This document shows positions 1 to 8,149 of a DNA stretch of 41,153 nucleotides, piece after piece (within the stretch, counting starts at the first letter, position 1; every line of letters starts with the position of its first letter). Both the position numbers and the translations under genes were made by a program. The DNA comes from Treponema sp. (GTDB lineage: Bacteria > Spirochaetota > Spirochaetia > Treponematales > Treponemataceae). The notes under the pieces were generated by a model. It had not been told where the DNA came from, ran no database searches, and was given only the letters and a program-made list of their open reading frames with translations. Location: assembly GCA_017617115.1 (NCBI GenBank), contig JAFZXA010000026.1, positions 1 to 41,153 of the forward strand, written 5' to 3'.

Positions 1-497
1 CAAGGTTTGAGCACCGACTCGTAATTCAAGAAGGGAAGACCGATTACGCCGAAGAAATCAGTTACTTCCCCGCCTCCCTGCTCAATAAGGTTTTTGGCGG
101 CTGCGAGCGTTCCGCCTGTAGCAATTAAATCATCAACAACTAAGAACTTCTGTCCGGCTTTTACATCGGACTTGTGAACTTCTACTGTTGCGCTTCCGTA
201 TTCAAGGGCGTAACTGCATTCGTAAGTATCGCCCGGGAGCTTTCCTTTTTTGCGGATTAAAACAAGAGGGATTCCAAGCTTTTCGGCAAAAGGTGCAGCA
301 AAAATAAAACCGCGGCTTTCAACGGCTGCAACTGCGTCAATCTTAGTATCCTTGTATTTTTCTATCATCTGGTCTATGCAGAACTTGAGAGCTTCGGGGT
401 TTACAAGAACTCCGGTAATATCATAAAAAAGAATTCCAGGTTTTGGAAAATCGGGAACACGGCGAATTGCCTTGTCGAGCATTTCAAGATTCATCAT
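1..497 (-). CDS. apt: Adenine phosphoribosyltransferase (3' end outside window)
   Basis: Converts adenine and PRPP to AMP in purine salvage, in the cytoplasm. The reading frame runs from ATG at 497 to the window edge and contains the family N-terminus (IRRVPDFPKPGILFYDIT) and the PRPP-binding loop VVDDLIATGGT, preceded by AAVESRGFIF. About 165 residues are visible, so only a few C-terminal residues are missing. A second ATG follows at 494; the AGAAGG Shine-Dalgarno sits 6 nt before the first and 9 nt before the second, so either could serve. It is the last gene of a minus-strand run behind two membrane-protein genes, 52 nt after the nearer one. Confidence 0.95.
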   Translation of the reverse strand, partial: MMNLEMLDKAIRRVPDFPKPGILFYDITGVLVNPEALKFCIDQMIEKYKDTKIDAVAAVESRGFIFAAPFAEKLGIPLVLIRKKGKLPGDTYECSYALEYGSATVEVHKSDVKAGQKFLVVDDLIATGGTLAAAKNLIEQGGGEVTDFFGVIGLPFLNYESVLKP

Positions 498-549
498 AGT
501 ATACCTTCTGAAAAAATAATATTTATTTTAATACTATGAATGATTTACA

Positions 550-2379
550 TCAAGTATGGCGCGACAGGAATGATATAGACAAAATCACCATAATTACTAT
601 ATAGACGGCGGCGCCTAATAGCAGGCCTCCTACTCCGCTGGCTATGCATAAGATAGTGTAGTTTATGAGCTTGAACAGAATAAGTGCCAGTTTATAGAAG
701 AAGGCGCTTATTACAATTATAAACGGAAAGCCGAAAACCCAGGCAAAGCGGAACATCTGGTTGCCGCCAACACGATTGTCCCAGGCAAAGCAGGCAAGCA
801 TAATAAACAGCAAAAGGAAATAAAGCGGGAACAAAAGCCTGTTGAGCATTGTCTGACCATACTGTTCGCGGGCAAAACCAAAATCATCGGCATTTTTAAC
901 AAACTTAAACAAATAGAAAAGTGAATTATTTTCAGGGTTATTAGGAGACTCTTCAAGCAAAAGGAAATCAGAATACTTCAACGGGAAAATCAGATATTCA
1001 GGAGTTGTTTCTACAGAACCGTCGGCATAAGTATAAGTTGGTCCAAACTGAATATCAGGGTCATCGCGTCCTACAGATTTAAGCAGTAAATATGGAACAA
1101 AATCTGTTTTTTCATCTATAAGAAGCATTTCTTTTGTTTGTGCAGTAAGATTCTTTACACTAACAGGCATGAGTTTTGCATACGGAACATAAAGCTTTCT
1201 TGTAAAACGTCCGTAACTGCTAAGACTTACAATTGTAAGGTCGCGCAAATATTGAATTGACTGGCCTGTAGACTGAACAGAAGTAACTCCCTTAAAATAT
1301 ACAATTTCTTTTGCACCGTTGTTGTGGGTGTAAGAAAAATAAACATCATTTGCACTTTCAAAGCTTTCAAGCTCCAGTGTTTCATCTACAAAGAAATACT
1401 GCTGTTCAATACGGTTTGTTGCAACTTCAAGATAGAAAATTACATCGGAATCGCGCTTAAGGTCATCATAGTTTTCATAAAGTCCGCGGAAGATGTAATA
1501 GGCTTCAAGGTCGTTTTTATTTACAAGAGCAAGATATCCTTTATATTTCTGATCATAAATCTCAAATTCCGGGGTATTTGTGTTTTTATGCTTTTGAGTG
1601 ATATTATTCCAGGCCTGTGCCGAAATTGTCTTTAATTCATCAATATTCGGATTTTTTGGGTCGGTAAGCTTTAATCCAAGCTCTGAATAATAATGTGCAT
1701 TAAACCACTGTTCATTATCAAAAGCACTTCTTGCCTGAAGAAGGCATTTATATGAATCATTTATCTGGTCAACATCCATAATAAGAGAATCATCTGTTGT
1801 TTCAAGCGGCTGAGCACGTGTTAAATCAAATTTAAGTGTACTTGTATAGATTCTGTTTATTTCTGCATCGGCTCTGCTTTTGAGGTCACGCGCTTCCTGT
1901 GAATTTGGATTAAGTTTTAAGGCTGCATTTGCATAAACAAGTGCACGCTCATTCAAACCGTTATCAAGCAGAAGATTTCCAACATCAATATATTCTTTTA
2001 TAACCTTTGGTTTATTTTCAAGTTGAGTACGTTTTTGTCTTGACCACAAAGAAAAAGTTTCATTTGTAAGAGTTACAAGGAAAGTACAAACAAGACCACT
2101 AATCATTACCATCTTAAAGCGGTCGCCCATTGCACTTGAAAATCCTTGTGTACTACCCTGCGAGTTGTGACCAAAATAAACAGAAAGTGAAATTACAAAA
2201 CCCGAAATGGCCATTGCAGGAAGGAATCGGGCAAAATACTCAATTCCAATACAGAATCTATAAAGAAAAACTGAACGGGAAGAAACCTCTGCCGGAACTG
2301 CGCCAAACATTCCTGCAACAAAGCAAACAACAAAACCGAGACCCAGAAAAACAGATAAAATAGTAAAGATTTTTTTCAT
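550..2379 (-). CDS. Large membrane protein with TPR-like segment, function unknown
   Basis: I do not recognise a named family. The 609-residue protein has about three N-terminal membrane segments (near residues 5-27, 46-68 and 88-108), a soluble middle of about 400 residues, and about three C-terminal segments (near 515-605). Just after the third segment is a TPR-like helix pair (LLLDNGLNERALVYANAALKLNP) followed by more helical repeat-like sequence. It starts 6 nt after the stop of the preceding gene, and its weak Shine-Dalgarno overlaps that stop codon, so the two are probably translationally coupled. The 3+3 membrane topology matches that of its partner gene; see findings. Confidence 0.8.
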   Translation of the reverse strand: MKKIFTILSVFLGLGFVVCFVAGMFGAVPAEVSSRSVFLYRFCIGIEYFARFLPAMAISGFVISLSVYFGHNSQGSTQGFSSAMGDRFKMVMISGLVCTFLVTLTNETFSLWSRQKRTQLENKPKVIKEYIDVGNLLLDNGLNERALVYANAALKLNPNSQEARDLKSRADAEINRIYTSTLKFDLTRAQPLETTDDSLIMDVDQINDSYKCLLQARSAFDNEQWFNAHYYSELGLKLTDPKNPNIDELKTISAQAWNNITQKHKNTNTPEFEIYDQKYKGYLALVNKNDLEAYYIFRGLYENYDDLKRDSDVIFYLEVATNRIEQQYFFVDETLELESFESANDVYFSYTHNNGAKEIVYFKGVTSVQSTGQSIQYLRDLTIVSLSSYGRFTRKLYVPYAKLMPVSVKNLTAQTKEMLLIDEKTDFVPYLLLKSVGRDDPDIQFGPTYTYADGSVETTPEYLIFPLKYSDFLLLEESPNNPENNSLFYLFKFVKNADDFGFAREQYGQTMLNRLLFPLYFLLLFIMLACFAWDNRVGGNQMFRFAWVFGFPFIIVISAFFYKLALILFKLINYTILCIASGVGGLLLGAAVYIVIMVILSISFLSRHT

Positions 2380-2385
2380 ATTAAC

Positions 2386-3342
2386 CTACAGGCTCCTCTT
2401 TTTTCTTGTTGCAAAACGCACAATTCCAATAATGACGAACACAAGACTAAGAGTTACATTTACAAGAACAAGAAGCGGGTCATCTATATATTTTGCAAGG
2501 AAAATAAAAAATCCTTTGTTGTTTATGTATTGTCTGCGGAAAGAAGTAAATGCAGGATGATAATAAAGTGTATTGGCCACAAAGATTCCAAAGGTCATAA
2601 TCATTAAAAATCCGGAATTCAAAAGACGCCAGCGGAATAAATCGGCAGCACCGTAAAGAGACATAATCAAAAGTCCAAGCGAAAGGAATCCAAGCCAGAA
2701 GGTCCAGCCCTTTAAGAAGGCAGCTTGAGCATGATCAAGAATAAGAGAGAACGAAATAATCTGCTGATTATCTGATTCTCCAAAGGTTTTCTTCAATAAA
2801 ATATCGCTGTATGGAGCAGAATCACGGAAAAGAACAAAATCACGGGAAGGTTTGATTTTTTCAATTTCTACAGTTCCTTCGGCTGTGGTATCAATTATAA
2901 CTGCTGTAGTATCAAGATAAGGATTTTCATTGTAATCATCAGTAAAATAGTAAACTTTATCACCATTTTCACGGAAATAACCGCCGGAAAGAACCTTTGA
3001 ACTGTCTTTTGTATTATAAAGAATTTTGTTTTCAAAATGACCTAAAAGCGGTATAAGAACTGCCCAGGTAACACACGAAAGAAGAATAAAAGTTATAAAA
3101 TGAGCAATTCCACCCTTGTTACTTATTCTTACATAAACCATAGCGGGACAAACAAAAAGAAGAAGACAGCCTAAAACATAAAAAAGAACTCGAAATAAAT
3201 CTTCTTTCATAAAGAACGCAGCTGGTCTGCCGGCTACCGATGACTGCAAATGCAAATAAACATAATAAAAGAACATGCCTATTGCAGTTCCAAGGACGAG
3301 AAACAGAAAATAAGTGAGAATAAGTCTGAACGCTTTTTTCAT
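2386..3342 (-). CDS. Six-TM membrane protein, function unknown
   Basis: A 318-residue protein with about three hydrophobic segments in residues 1-105, a soluble central domain of about 110 residues (GHFENKILYNTKDSS to about residue 215), and about three more segments up to the basic end RFATRKKRSL. It is first in a two-gene unit with the 609-residue membrane protein. An AAAGGG Shine-Dalgarno lies about 7 nt before ATG at 3342, and a TTGATT-17-TATAAT promoter lies upstream. The architecture resembles LptF/LptG-type permeases in outline only. I saw no diagnostic motif and do not assign it. Confidence 0.8.
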   Translation of the reverse strand: MKKAFRLILTYFLFLVLGTAIGMFFYYVYLHLQSSVAGRPAAFFMKEDLFRVLFYVLGCLLLFVCPAMVYVRISNKGGIAHFITFILLSCVTWAVLIPLLGHFENKILYNTKDSSKVLSGGYFRENGDKVYYFTDDYNENPYLDTTAVIIDTTAEGTVEIEKIKPSRDFVLFRDSAPYSDILLKKTFGESDNQQIISFSLILDHAQAAFLKGWTFWLGFLSLGLLIMSLYGAADLFRWRLLNSGFLMIMTFGIFVANTLYYHPAFTSFRRQYINNKGFFIFLAKYIDDPLLVLVNVTLSLVFVIIGIVRFATRKKRSL

Positions 3343-3381
3343 ATTATATCCCTTTCATTATCGGCAAGAAAGAATGATTCA

Positions 3382-3410
3382 ATTATATACTATTTTTGTT
3401 CAATAATCAA
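3382..3410 (-). promoter_or_regulatory. Sigma-70 promoter for the membrane-protein pair
   Basis: On the minus strand, -35 TTGATT (3410-3405), a 17-bp spacer and -10 TATAAT (3387-3382). It sits 40 nt upstream of the ATG at 3342 and diverges from the promoter of the STAS gene. Confidence 0.65.
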
Positions 3411-3417
3411 AAATAAT

Positions 3418-3457
3418 TTGACATTAATCCCCTTTATATAGTACAATATACATTGTA
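3418..3457 (+). promoter_or_regulatory. Sigma-70 promoter with overlapping inverted repeat
   Basis: -35 TTGACA (3418-3423), 18-bp spacer, -10 TACAAT (3442-3447). The -10 box is the left arm of a perfect inverted repeat TACAAT-ATAC-ATTGTA (3442-3457), so a repressor bound there would block the promoter. The repressor is unknown. It drives the STAS gene at 3495. Confidence 0.6.
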
Positions 3458-3494
3458 TAATTTTAAATAAAAAATGGTGGAGAAATAGTTTAAA

Positions 3495-4046
3495 ATGGAT
3501 AGTAACAACGTAGTTATTCCTGGCTTTGATCAAGATAAAGATGACAGCCTTCAGATACGTCTGGACAAGTCCTTTGGAGTACCTAACGGACTCATCGTTT
3601 TTCTTACAGGATATATCGACACGTATAATTCTACATATTTCCAAAAGAAAATCACACAAGTTATAGAAGCAGGTTTTGTCAATCTTGTTTTCAATTGCGC
3701 AGCCTTAAACTACGTATCGTCAACAGGTATTGGATCATTCACTGTATTCCTTAAAATGGTAAAACCAAAGGGCGGTGACATTGTACTTCTTGAAATACAG
3801 CCTAAGGTTTATGAAGTATTCCAGTTACTTGGATTCTCTCAGTTCTTTAATATTAAAAATTCAACAGAAGAAGCAATTAATTTCTTCTCACAGGGTGGTC
3901 AAACAGCCTCATCTGTTTTCCCTCTTATTATTGAATGTCCTGTTTGCAGTAAAAAGCTTAGAGCTGTTAAATCGGGTCGTTTCCGCTGTTCAGGCTGTAA
4001 ATCAATACTTGCAATCAACGAGCACGGCGAAGTTTCGCTAGGCTAG
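3495..4046 (+). CDS. STAS-domain anti-sigma-factor antagonist with C-terminal zinc ribbon
   Basis: Residues about 20-130 form a SpoIIAA/RsbV-like STAS domain with the segment LNYVSSTGIGS, whose serines 75/76 are the usual phosphorylation position. Such proteins bind an anti-sigma or partner-switch kinase and free its target when dephosphorylated. Unusually, the C-terminus (about 148-168) carries two CxxC knuckles (Cys148, 151, 165, 168), a typical zinc ribbon, making the protein 183 residues against about 110 for simple antagonists. Start ATG at 3495 lies about 11 nt after GGTGGAGA. The gene is single, with its own promoter and terminator. No anti-sigma kinase or sigma gene is adjacent. Confidence 0.88.
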   Translation: MDSNNVVIPGFDQDKDDSLQIRLDKSFGVPNGLIVFLTGYIDTYNSTYFQKKITQVIEAGFVNLVFNCAALNYVSSTGIGSFTVFLKMVKPKGGDIVLLEIQPKVYEVFQLLGFSQFFNIKNSTEEAINFFSQGGQTASSVFPLIIECPVCSKKLRAVKSGRFRCSGCKSILAINEHGEVSLG

Positions 4047-4066
4047 ACACACTGTTTGCACTACAG

Positions 4067-4095
4067 AATCCGGTCTTTTACGGCCGGATTTTTTT
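4067..4095 (+). terminator. Rho-independent terminator after the STAS gene
   Basis: Stem AATCCGG / CCGGATT (4067-4073 with 4084-4090) followed by a run of seven T. It is 20 nt past the stop codon. Confidence 0.85.
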
Positions 4096-4479
4096 ATGCT
4101 ACAAAGTCCCAGCTATGGTGTGCATAAAATGTGGATAACTCGGTTAAAAACTTGTATACAAGCACTTTTGTATAAAAACACATCATTATAAACTGCATTA
4201 AATGTTACATAAAAATGTAGTTCTAGAGCAGCAGGTAATGGAAAAATTGTGCTAATTCTATATATTATAATGATTTAGAGAATGTTTTTGTATTAATTCT
4301 AAAATTGTAAAAATCTGTAAAAAAATAAAATATCTGCCACACTGTGTCATTTTTAACCATTTTGTGTAAAAAAAATGTGGATAACTTGTGGAAAATTCGT
4401 GAATACAAGTGGATTAAGCAGGATTGATCGAGTTTGCTCCGGGCGTTGCGAAAATGCAAAAATCATATATAATATAGCT
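4096..4479. other. AT-rich intergenic region with DnaA-box-like cluster
   Basis: This is the only long gene-free stretch in the window. It holds no convincing ORF. Two perfect TGTGGATAA 9-mers (complement of TTATCCACA) occur in the same orientation at 4130-4138 and 4376-4384. Three close variants flank them: TGTGCATAA at 4119-4127, TGTGTAAAA at 4363-4371 and TGTGGAAAA at 4387-4395. The space between the two groups is very AT-rich and includes a perfect 12-bp palindrome CTTGTATACAAG (4151-4162). Possible roles are a replication origin, a DnaA-titration site or DnaA control of the downstream gene. The sequence alone does not decide. Confidence 0.5.
4446..4473 (+). promoter_or_regulatory. Promoter of the polyprenyl synthase, probably leaderless
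   Basis: -35 TTGCGA (4446-4451), 16-bp spacer, -10 TATAAT (4468-4473). Only 6 nt separate the -10 from ATG at 4480, so transcription would start at the start codon. No Shine-Dalgarno is present. Confidence 0.55.
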
Positions 4480-5544
4480 ATGAACGCAAAGCTTACTGCA
4501 CTTCAAAACAAAATAGAAACCGCACTTGCCGCTGCCCTGCCCCGTGATTTTGACCTTAAATGGCAAAAGGCCTCGTTTGACCAGCTTCCAGCAGCAATTA
4601 CTCAAAACAAAACCTTTATTCAAAAACTCATAGAACCAGACGACGCGCTCATTAAGCTTGGTGGAAAAAGATGGCGGCCTTTATTTTTAATGCTTTGCTA
4701 CGACCTTGCAAAAAGCCTGGATGCACAGAATGCAGAACGGGCGCTAACACAAAAAACAGCACTTTCGCTCACCCCTCTTGTAGAGTTTGTTCATACTGCA
4801 AGCCTTATTCACGACGATATTGAAGACAGTGCAGACCTTCGTCGCGGAAAACCAGCTGCCCACATAACCTACGGAATTGACCACGCTTTAAACAGTGCAA
4901 GCTGGCTTTATTTTGAAGCACCAGTCTGCCTTGAAACTGCAAAGCTTACGCCAGAACAAAAGCTTGCCTTTTATAAATTATATACAAACGAGCTTCGCCG
5001 GCTTCATCTTGGACAGGCAATGGACATTTACTGGCACAAAGAAAAAAAGGTTTTCCCAACCACCGAAGAATATCAGGCAATGGTTCAGAATAAAACAGGA
5101 ACTCTTGCTTCTCTTGCGGCACAGGTTGGCTTTATAGCAGGCGGTGCCACCCCGCAGCAGGCTTCCCTCTATGGAAAAACAGCTGCCCAGATTGGCGTTG
5201 GCTTTCAGATTATAGATGACGTTATAAACCTTACAAAAGGAAATCCGGGCAAAAAACGCGGAGATGACATTGTCGAAGGCAAAAAATCGCTTCCGGTACT
5301 GCTTCATATACAAAAACATCCGGGCGACAAGAAAAAAATCAGCGCGCTCATGGAAAAAGCAGAACGCGAAGGCATAAACTCCCCTGCTGTTGAAGAATGC
5401 ATTGCCCTTTTAAATACAAGCGACTGTATAAAACAAGCCGCAGAACAGGGAAAAACACTCATTCAGAAAAACTGCGCTAAGTTTGCAAAAAATCCGCTTA
5501 TTGCAGAATTGTTCAACCAGCTCATTCCAAAGGAGTACAAATGA
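4480..5544 (+). CDS. Polyprenyl (trans-isoprenyl) diphosphate synthase
   Basis: Condenses isopentenyl diphosphate with an allylic diphosphate to build longer isoprenoids, for example for quinone or undecaprenyl carrier synthesis. The 354-residue protein has LGGKRWRPLF near residue 60, the first aspartate-rich motif HDDIED (Asp112, 113, 116) followed by RRGKPAAH, and the second motif region FQIIDDVIN. In that second motif the last aspartate of the usual DDxxD is Asn. An in-frame start at 4375 exists, but it would add 35 residues unlike the family and run through the DnaA-box cluster; ATG 4480 is preferred. The chain length of the product cannot be told. It overlaps the next gene by 4 nt (ATGA). 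Confidence 0.9.
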   Translation: MNAKLTALQNKIETALAAALPRDFDLKWQKASFDQLPAAITQNKTFIQKLIEPDDALIKLGGKRWRPLFLMLCYDLAKSLDAQNAERALTQKTALSLTPLVEFVHTASLIHDDIEDSADLRRGKPAAHITYGIDHALNSASWLYFEAPVCLETAKLTPEQKLAFYKLYTNELRRLHLGQAMDIYWHKEKKVFPTTEEYQAMVQNKTGTLASLAAQVGFIAGGATPQQASLYGKTAAQIGVGFQIIDDVINLTKGNPGKKRGDDIVEGKKSLPVLLHIQKHPGDKKKISALMEKAEREGINSPAVEECIALLNTSDCIKQAAEQGKTLIQKNCAKFAKNPLIAELFNQLIPKEYK

Positions 5545-6017
5545 CAGAACGACCAGACAAACTGAATAATCAGGCAATATTACTCGCAAACGGCGGTGAA
5601 TACTACGAAGCAATTGCATGCTTTAAGCGTGCCATTACAATACAGCAGAACAACTATCTTTTATGGTATAACCTTGGCATAACCTACCGCGACAGTGGCG
5701 ATATTCACAATGCAAGGCTTTCGCTTGAAAAAGCCCACAGCATTGCCCCGGAACGGCTTGATGTTTTAGAAACCTTAAGTACTCTTTGCATAAATGATGA
5801 AGATTATGTTGCAGCACTTGGCTACAGCGAAGACGGAATAGACCTTGCACCCGATAATTCTTCGTTCTGGAACCTTGCAGGAGTTGCACTTTTTAATATG
5901 GAACAATATAGCCTGGCAGCCGAGCACTTTGAACAGGCGCTTTGCAATAATCCTTACGATGAAAATGCTTTGTATAACCTTCGCGACACCTACAAGGAAC
6001 TTGGTGTGAAGCTCTAG
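5541..6017 (+). CDS. Tetratricopeptide-repeat protein
   Basis: The 158 residues are almost entirely TPR units, about four in number, for example EYYEAIACFKRAITIQQNN, NYLLWYNLGITYRDSGD and EQYSLAAEHFEQALCNNP. No signal peptide or membrane segment is visible, so it is probably a cytoplasmic scaffold. It starts inside the stop codon of the polyprenyl synthase gene (ATGA overlap), which implies translational coupling. Its partner is unknown. Its stop codon TAG interlocks with the cheB stop on the other strand in a shared CTAG. Confidence 0.85.
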   Translation: MTERPDKLNNQAILLANGGEYYEAIACFKRAITIQQNNYLLWYNLGITYRDSGDIHNARLSLEKAHSIAPERLDVLETLSTLCINDEDYVAALGYSEDGIDLAPDNSSFWNLAGVALFNMEQYSLAAEHFEQALCNNPYDENALYNLRDTYKELGVKL

Positions 6018-7216
6018 TGATCCAGGTGTGCGCGGGCAAGATGACTTATTTCGGCCGCAAGACACTCAAGCGGTACCTGTTTTTGAACACCGCCCATTTC
6101 CCAAGCAACCTTTGGCATACCGTAAACAATACAGCTGGCCTGATCCTGTCCAAGTGTCCATGCACCTTTTTTACGCATTTCGGCAAGCTGGGCAGCACCA
6201 TCACGACCCATACCGGTCATAATAACACCAAGAGCGTGGTTACCATATTGCTTTGCAACAGATTCAAAAAGCCAGTCGGCAGAAGGCCTGTGTCCGTTAC
6301 GCAAATCATCCTGAGTTAAGCGGATAATTGCATTAAGAGACCTCTTTTCGACCATAAGATGATAGTTTCCCGGAGCAATATAAACATGACCACCCAAAAC
6401 AGGCTCTCCGTTCTTTGCTTCAGAAACTTCAAGCGGGCAAACACGGTTCAGACTTTCTGCAAATTCGGCGGTAAACCCGGCAGGCATATGCTGAACAACA
6501 AGAATTGGCTGCTTTAATTCAGGGTCAATCTTTGCAAGCATATCGCGCAGGGCATTAGGGCCACCGGTAGAAATACCAATAGCAATAATTTCTATGCGGC
6601 CACCTTCACGCTCAGGTTTAATAACAACAGGCTCTTTATTGCGCGGAGCTGTCCACGAAGCAGGAGGCACAAATTCAGTTTTAGAAATAGCAGCAAGTTT
6701 TGCACCATCTTCACCCTTCTTTTGAACAACAAAACGTTCAGCAGCCTTAAGCTTAACAAGATGACTAAAATAATCAGGATCCGGAACAGTCTTACCGTGC
6801 ATAGCCGCATAAGACGCACCATAGCTTGAAACATATTCTATAATTTCATCAGAAACATCGCCAATCTTAAGGGTAACAGAAGAACCGCCCGGCTTTGTAA
6901 TAAAATCGGCAGCGCCAAGCTCAAGACAGCGCATAGTAACAGCCGCACCCTGAGTAGCAATGCTCGAAAGAACAATTACAGGAATATCAATATGAAGCTG
7001 CTTTCGTTTTTCAAGAAACTGAACGCCGGTCATTACAGGCATTTCAATATCAAGGAGAATTACATCGGGCTTATAAACAGGTATTTTATCGAGCAAATCC
7101 TGGCCGTTTTCTGCTTTACCTACAACTTCAAGTCCGTCGTAATCAGAAATAATACGGCCAATAAGATTCCGCATAAGAGCAGAATCATCACAAATCATTA
7201 CAGAAATCTTATCCAT
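6014..7216 (-). CDS. cheB: Chemotaxis response regulator protein-glutamate methylesterase
   Basis: Removes methyl groups from, and deamidates, chemoreceptor glutamates during adaptation. Residues about 1-125 are a receiver domain with the acidic pair in ICDDSALMR, the phospho-acceptor aspartate in VILLDIEMPVM and lysine in FITKPGG. After a linker, residues about 205-395 form the methylesterase, with the catalytic serine in IGISTGGPNALR, histidine in QHMPAGFT and aspartate in TGMGRDGA. At 400 residues it is full length with the linker. It lies 6 nt after cheR, so the pair forms a two-gene operon. No other chemotaxis gene is next to it in this window. Confidence 0.97.
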   Translation of the reverse strand: MDKISVMICDDSALMRNLIGRIISDYDGLEVVGKAENGQDLLDKIPVYKPDVILLDIEMPVMTGVQFLEKRKQLHIDIPVIVLSSIATQGAAVTMRCLELGAADFITKPGGSSVTLKIGDVSDEIIEYVSSYGASYAAMHGKTVPDPDYFSHLVKLKAAERFVVQKKGEDGAKLAAISKTEFVPPASWTAPRNKEPVVIKPEREGGRIEIIAIGISTGGPNALRDMLAKIDPELKQPILVVQHMPAGFTAEFAESLNRVCPLEVSEAKNGEPVLGGHVYIAPGNYHLMVEKRSLNAIIRLTQDDLRNGHRPSADWLFESVAKQYGNHALGVIMTGMGRDGAAQLAEMRKKGAWTLGQDQASCIVYGMPKVAWEMGGVQKQVPLECLAAEISHLARAHLDH

Positions 7217-7222
7217 AAAAAC

Positions 7223-8038
7223 TTACCTGTTCTTTTTGTAAAGACACGCCCATTGGGTTTTTAAGAATTCAAACTGAGTCTTCATACCAAACAAAGATTC
7301 AGAGTGACCAATAAACAGATACGACTGAGCAGCCATAGAATCCCAGAAACGGTTTATAACAGTCAGCTGAGCAGGTTCGTCAAAATAAATAAGAACGTTA
7401 CGGCAGAAAACAACATCAAGGTTTCGCGCACCAGAATCGTTCATAAGGTTATGGTAGTCAAAGTGAATTGTATCCTGAAGTTCCTTTTTTACCTGATATC
7501 CGCCGTCAACCTTTGTAAAATATTTGGCAAGATAGTTTTCTGGAATGCCGTCTACTTTATTGTCTGCATAAAAGCCCTGCTGTCCAACCATAAGCGATTT
7601 AAGCGAAATATCAGAAGCAGTAACTCTAAAATCAAAACCAGGCGGGCAGATTTCTTTCATAATCATTGCTATGGTGTAAGGCTCTTCGCCGGTAGAGCAG
7701 CCTGCACTCCAGATTTTTATAGTTCTGTCGGTGCCCTTCTTCTTTTGCTCAATGACAGCAGGAATAACATAATTAATAAAAGCATCAAAATGCGGCTGAT
7801 TACGGAAGAACCTTGTAAGGTTTGTAGTAACCGAGTCGAGCATAATTTTCATTTCTTCGGAATTCTTCAAAACCAGGTCAAGATATTCCGCAGGAGTTGC
7901 AATATTTTTTTTACGAAGCAAATCCTTTATGCGGCTGTCAAGAATAGACCTGTTAGTAGCCGAAAAAGTAATTCCACACTGGTCATAAATAACCTTACGG
8001 AATTTTTCATAATCCTGATCATTAAGTATTTCTAGCAT
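7223..8038 (-). CDS. cheR: Chemotaxis protein methyltransferase
   Basis: Transfers methyl groups from S-adenosylmethionine to receptor glutamates, opposing CheB. The 271-residue protein has the helical N-terminal domain (YEKFRKVIYDQCGITFS, TNRSILDSRIKDLLR) and the SAM-binding motif SAGCSTGEEPYTIAM, then VVFCRNVLIYFD. It is the first gene of the cheR-cheB unit. There is no Shine-Dalgarno; a TATAAT at 8052-8047 ends 8 nt before the ATG, so the message is probably leaderless. Confidence 0.97.
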   Translation of the reverse strand: MLEILNDQDYEKFRKVIYDQCGITFSATNRSILDSRIKDLLRKKNIATPAEYLDLVLKNSEEMKIMLDSVTTNLTRFFRNQPHFDAFINYVIPAVIEQKKKGTDRTIKIWSAGCSTGEEPYTIAMIMKEICPPGFDFRVTASDISLKSLMVGQQGFYADNKVDGIPENYLAKYFTKVDGGYQVKKELQDTIHFDYHNLMNDSGARNLDVVFCRNVLIYFDEPAQLTVINRFWDSMAAQSYLFIGHSESLFGMKTQFEFLKTQWACLYKKNR

Positions 8039-8076
8039 GATATTTTATTATACACCCGTTGTCATAAAAAAGAAAC

Positions 8077-8103
8077 AAAAAAAAGAGGGGGAAAGATTCC
8101 CCC
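8077..8103 (-). terminator. Rho-independent terminator after the small lipoprotein gene
   Basis: On the minus strand a GGGGGAA / TTCCCCC stem with a 3-nt loop (8103-8087), followed by CT and eight T (down to 8077). A second inverted repeat with arms GAAACGGC / GCCGTTTC lies just upstream at 8124-8143, without its own T-run. Confidence 0.8.
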
Positions 8104-8149
8104 CTTGATTGTCACACGGATTGGAAACGGCTAACGCCGTTTCTGGATT

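Noticed and set aside
2386..3342. Annotation as an LptF/LptG permease
   Set aside because: Only the topology is similar; no family motif was seen and LPS is not expected in treponemes.
4375..4479. Upstream start giving the polyprenyl synthase 35 extra residues
   Set aside because: The added residues do not resemble the family, the stretch contains DnaA-box-like sites and the likely promoter, and ATG 4480 fits the promoter.
8124..8143. Inverted repeat GAAACGGC/GCCGTTTC as a second terminator
   Set aside because: No T-run on either strand; the neighbouring G-stem with eight T is the better terminator.
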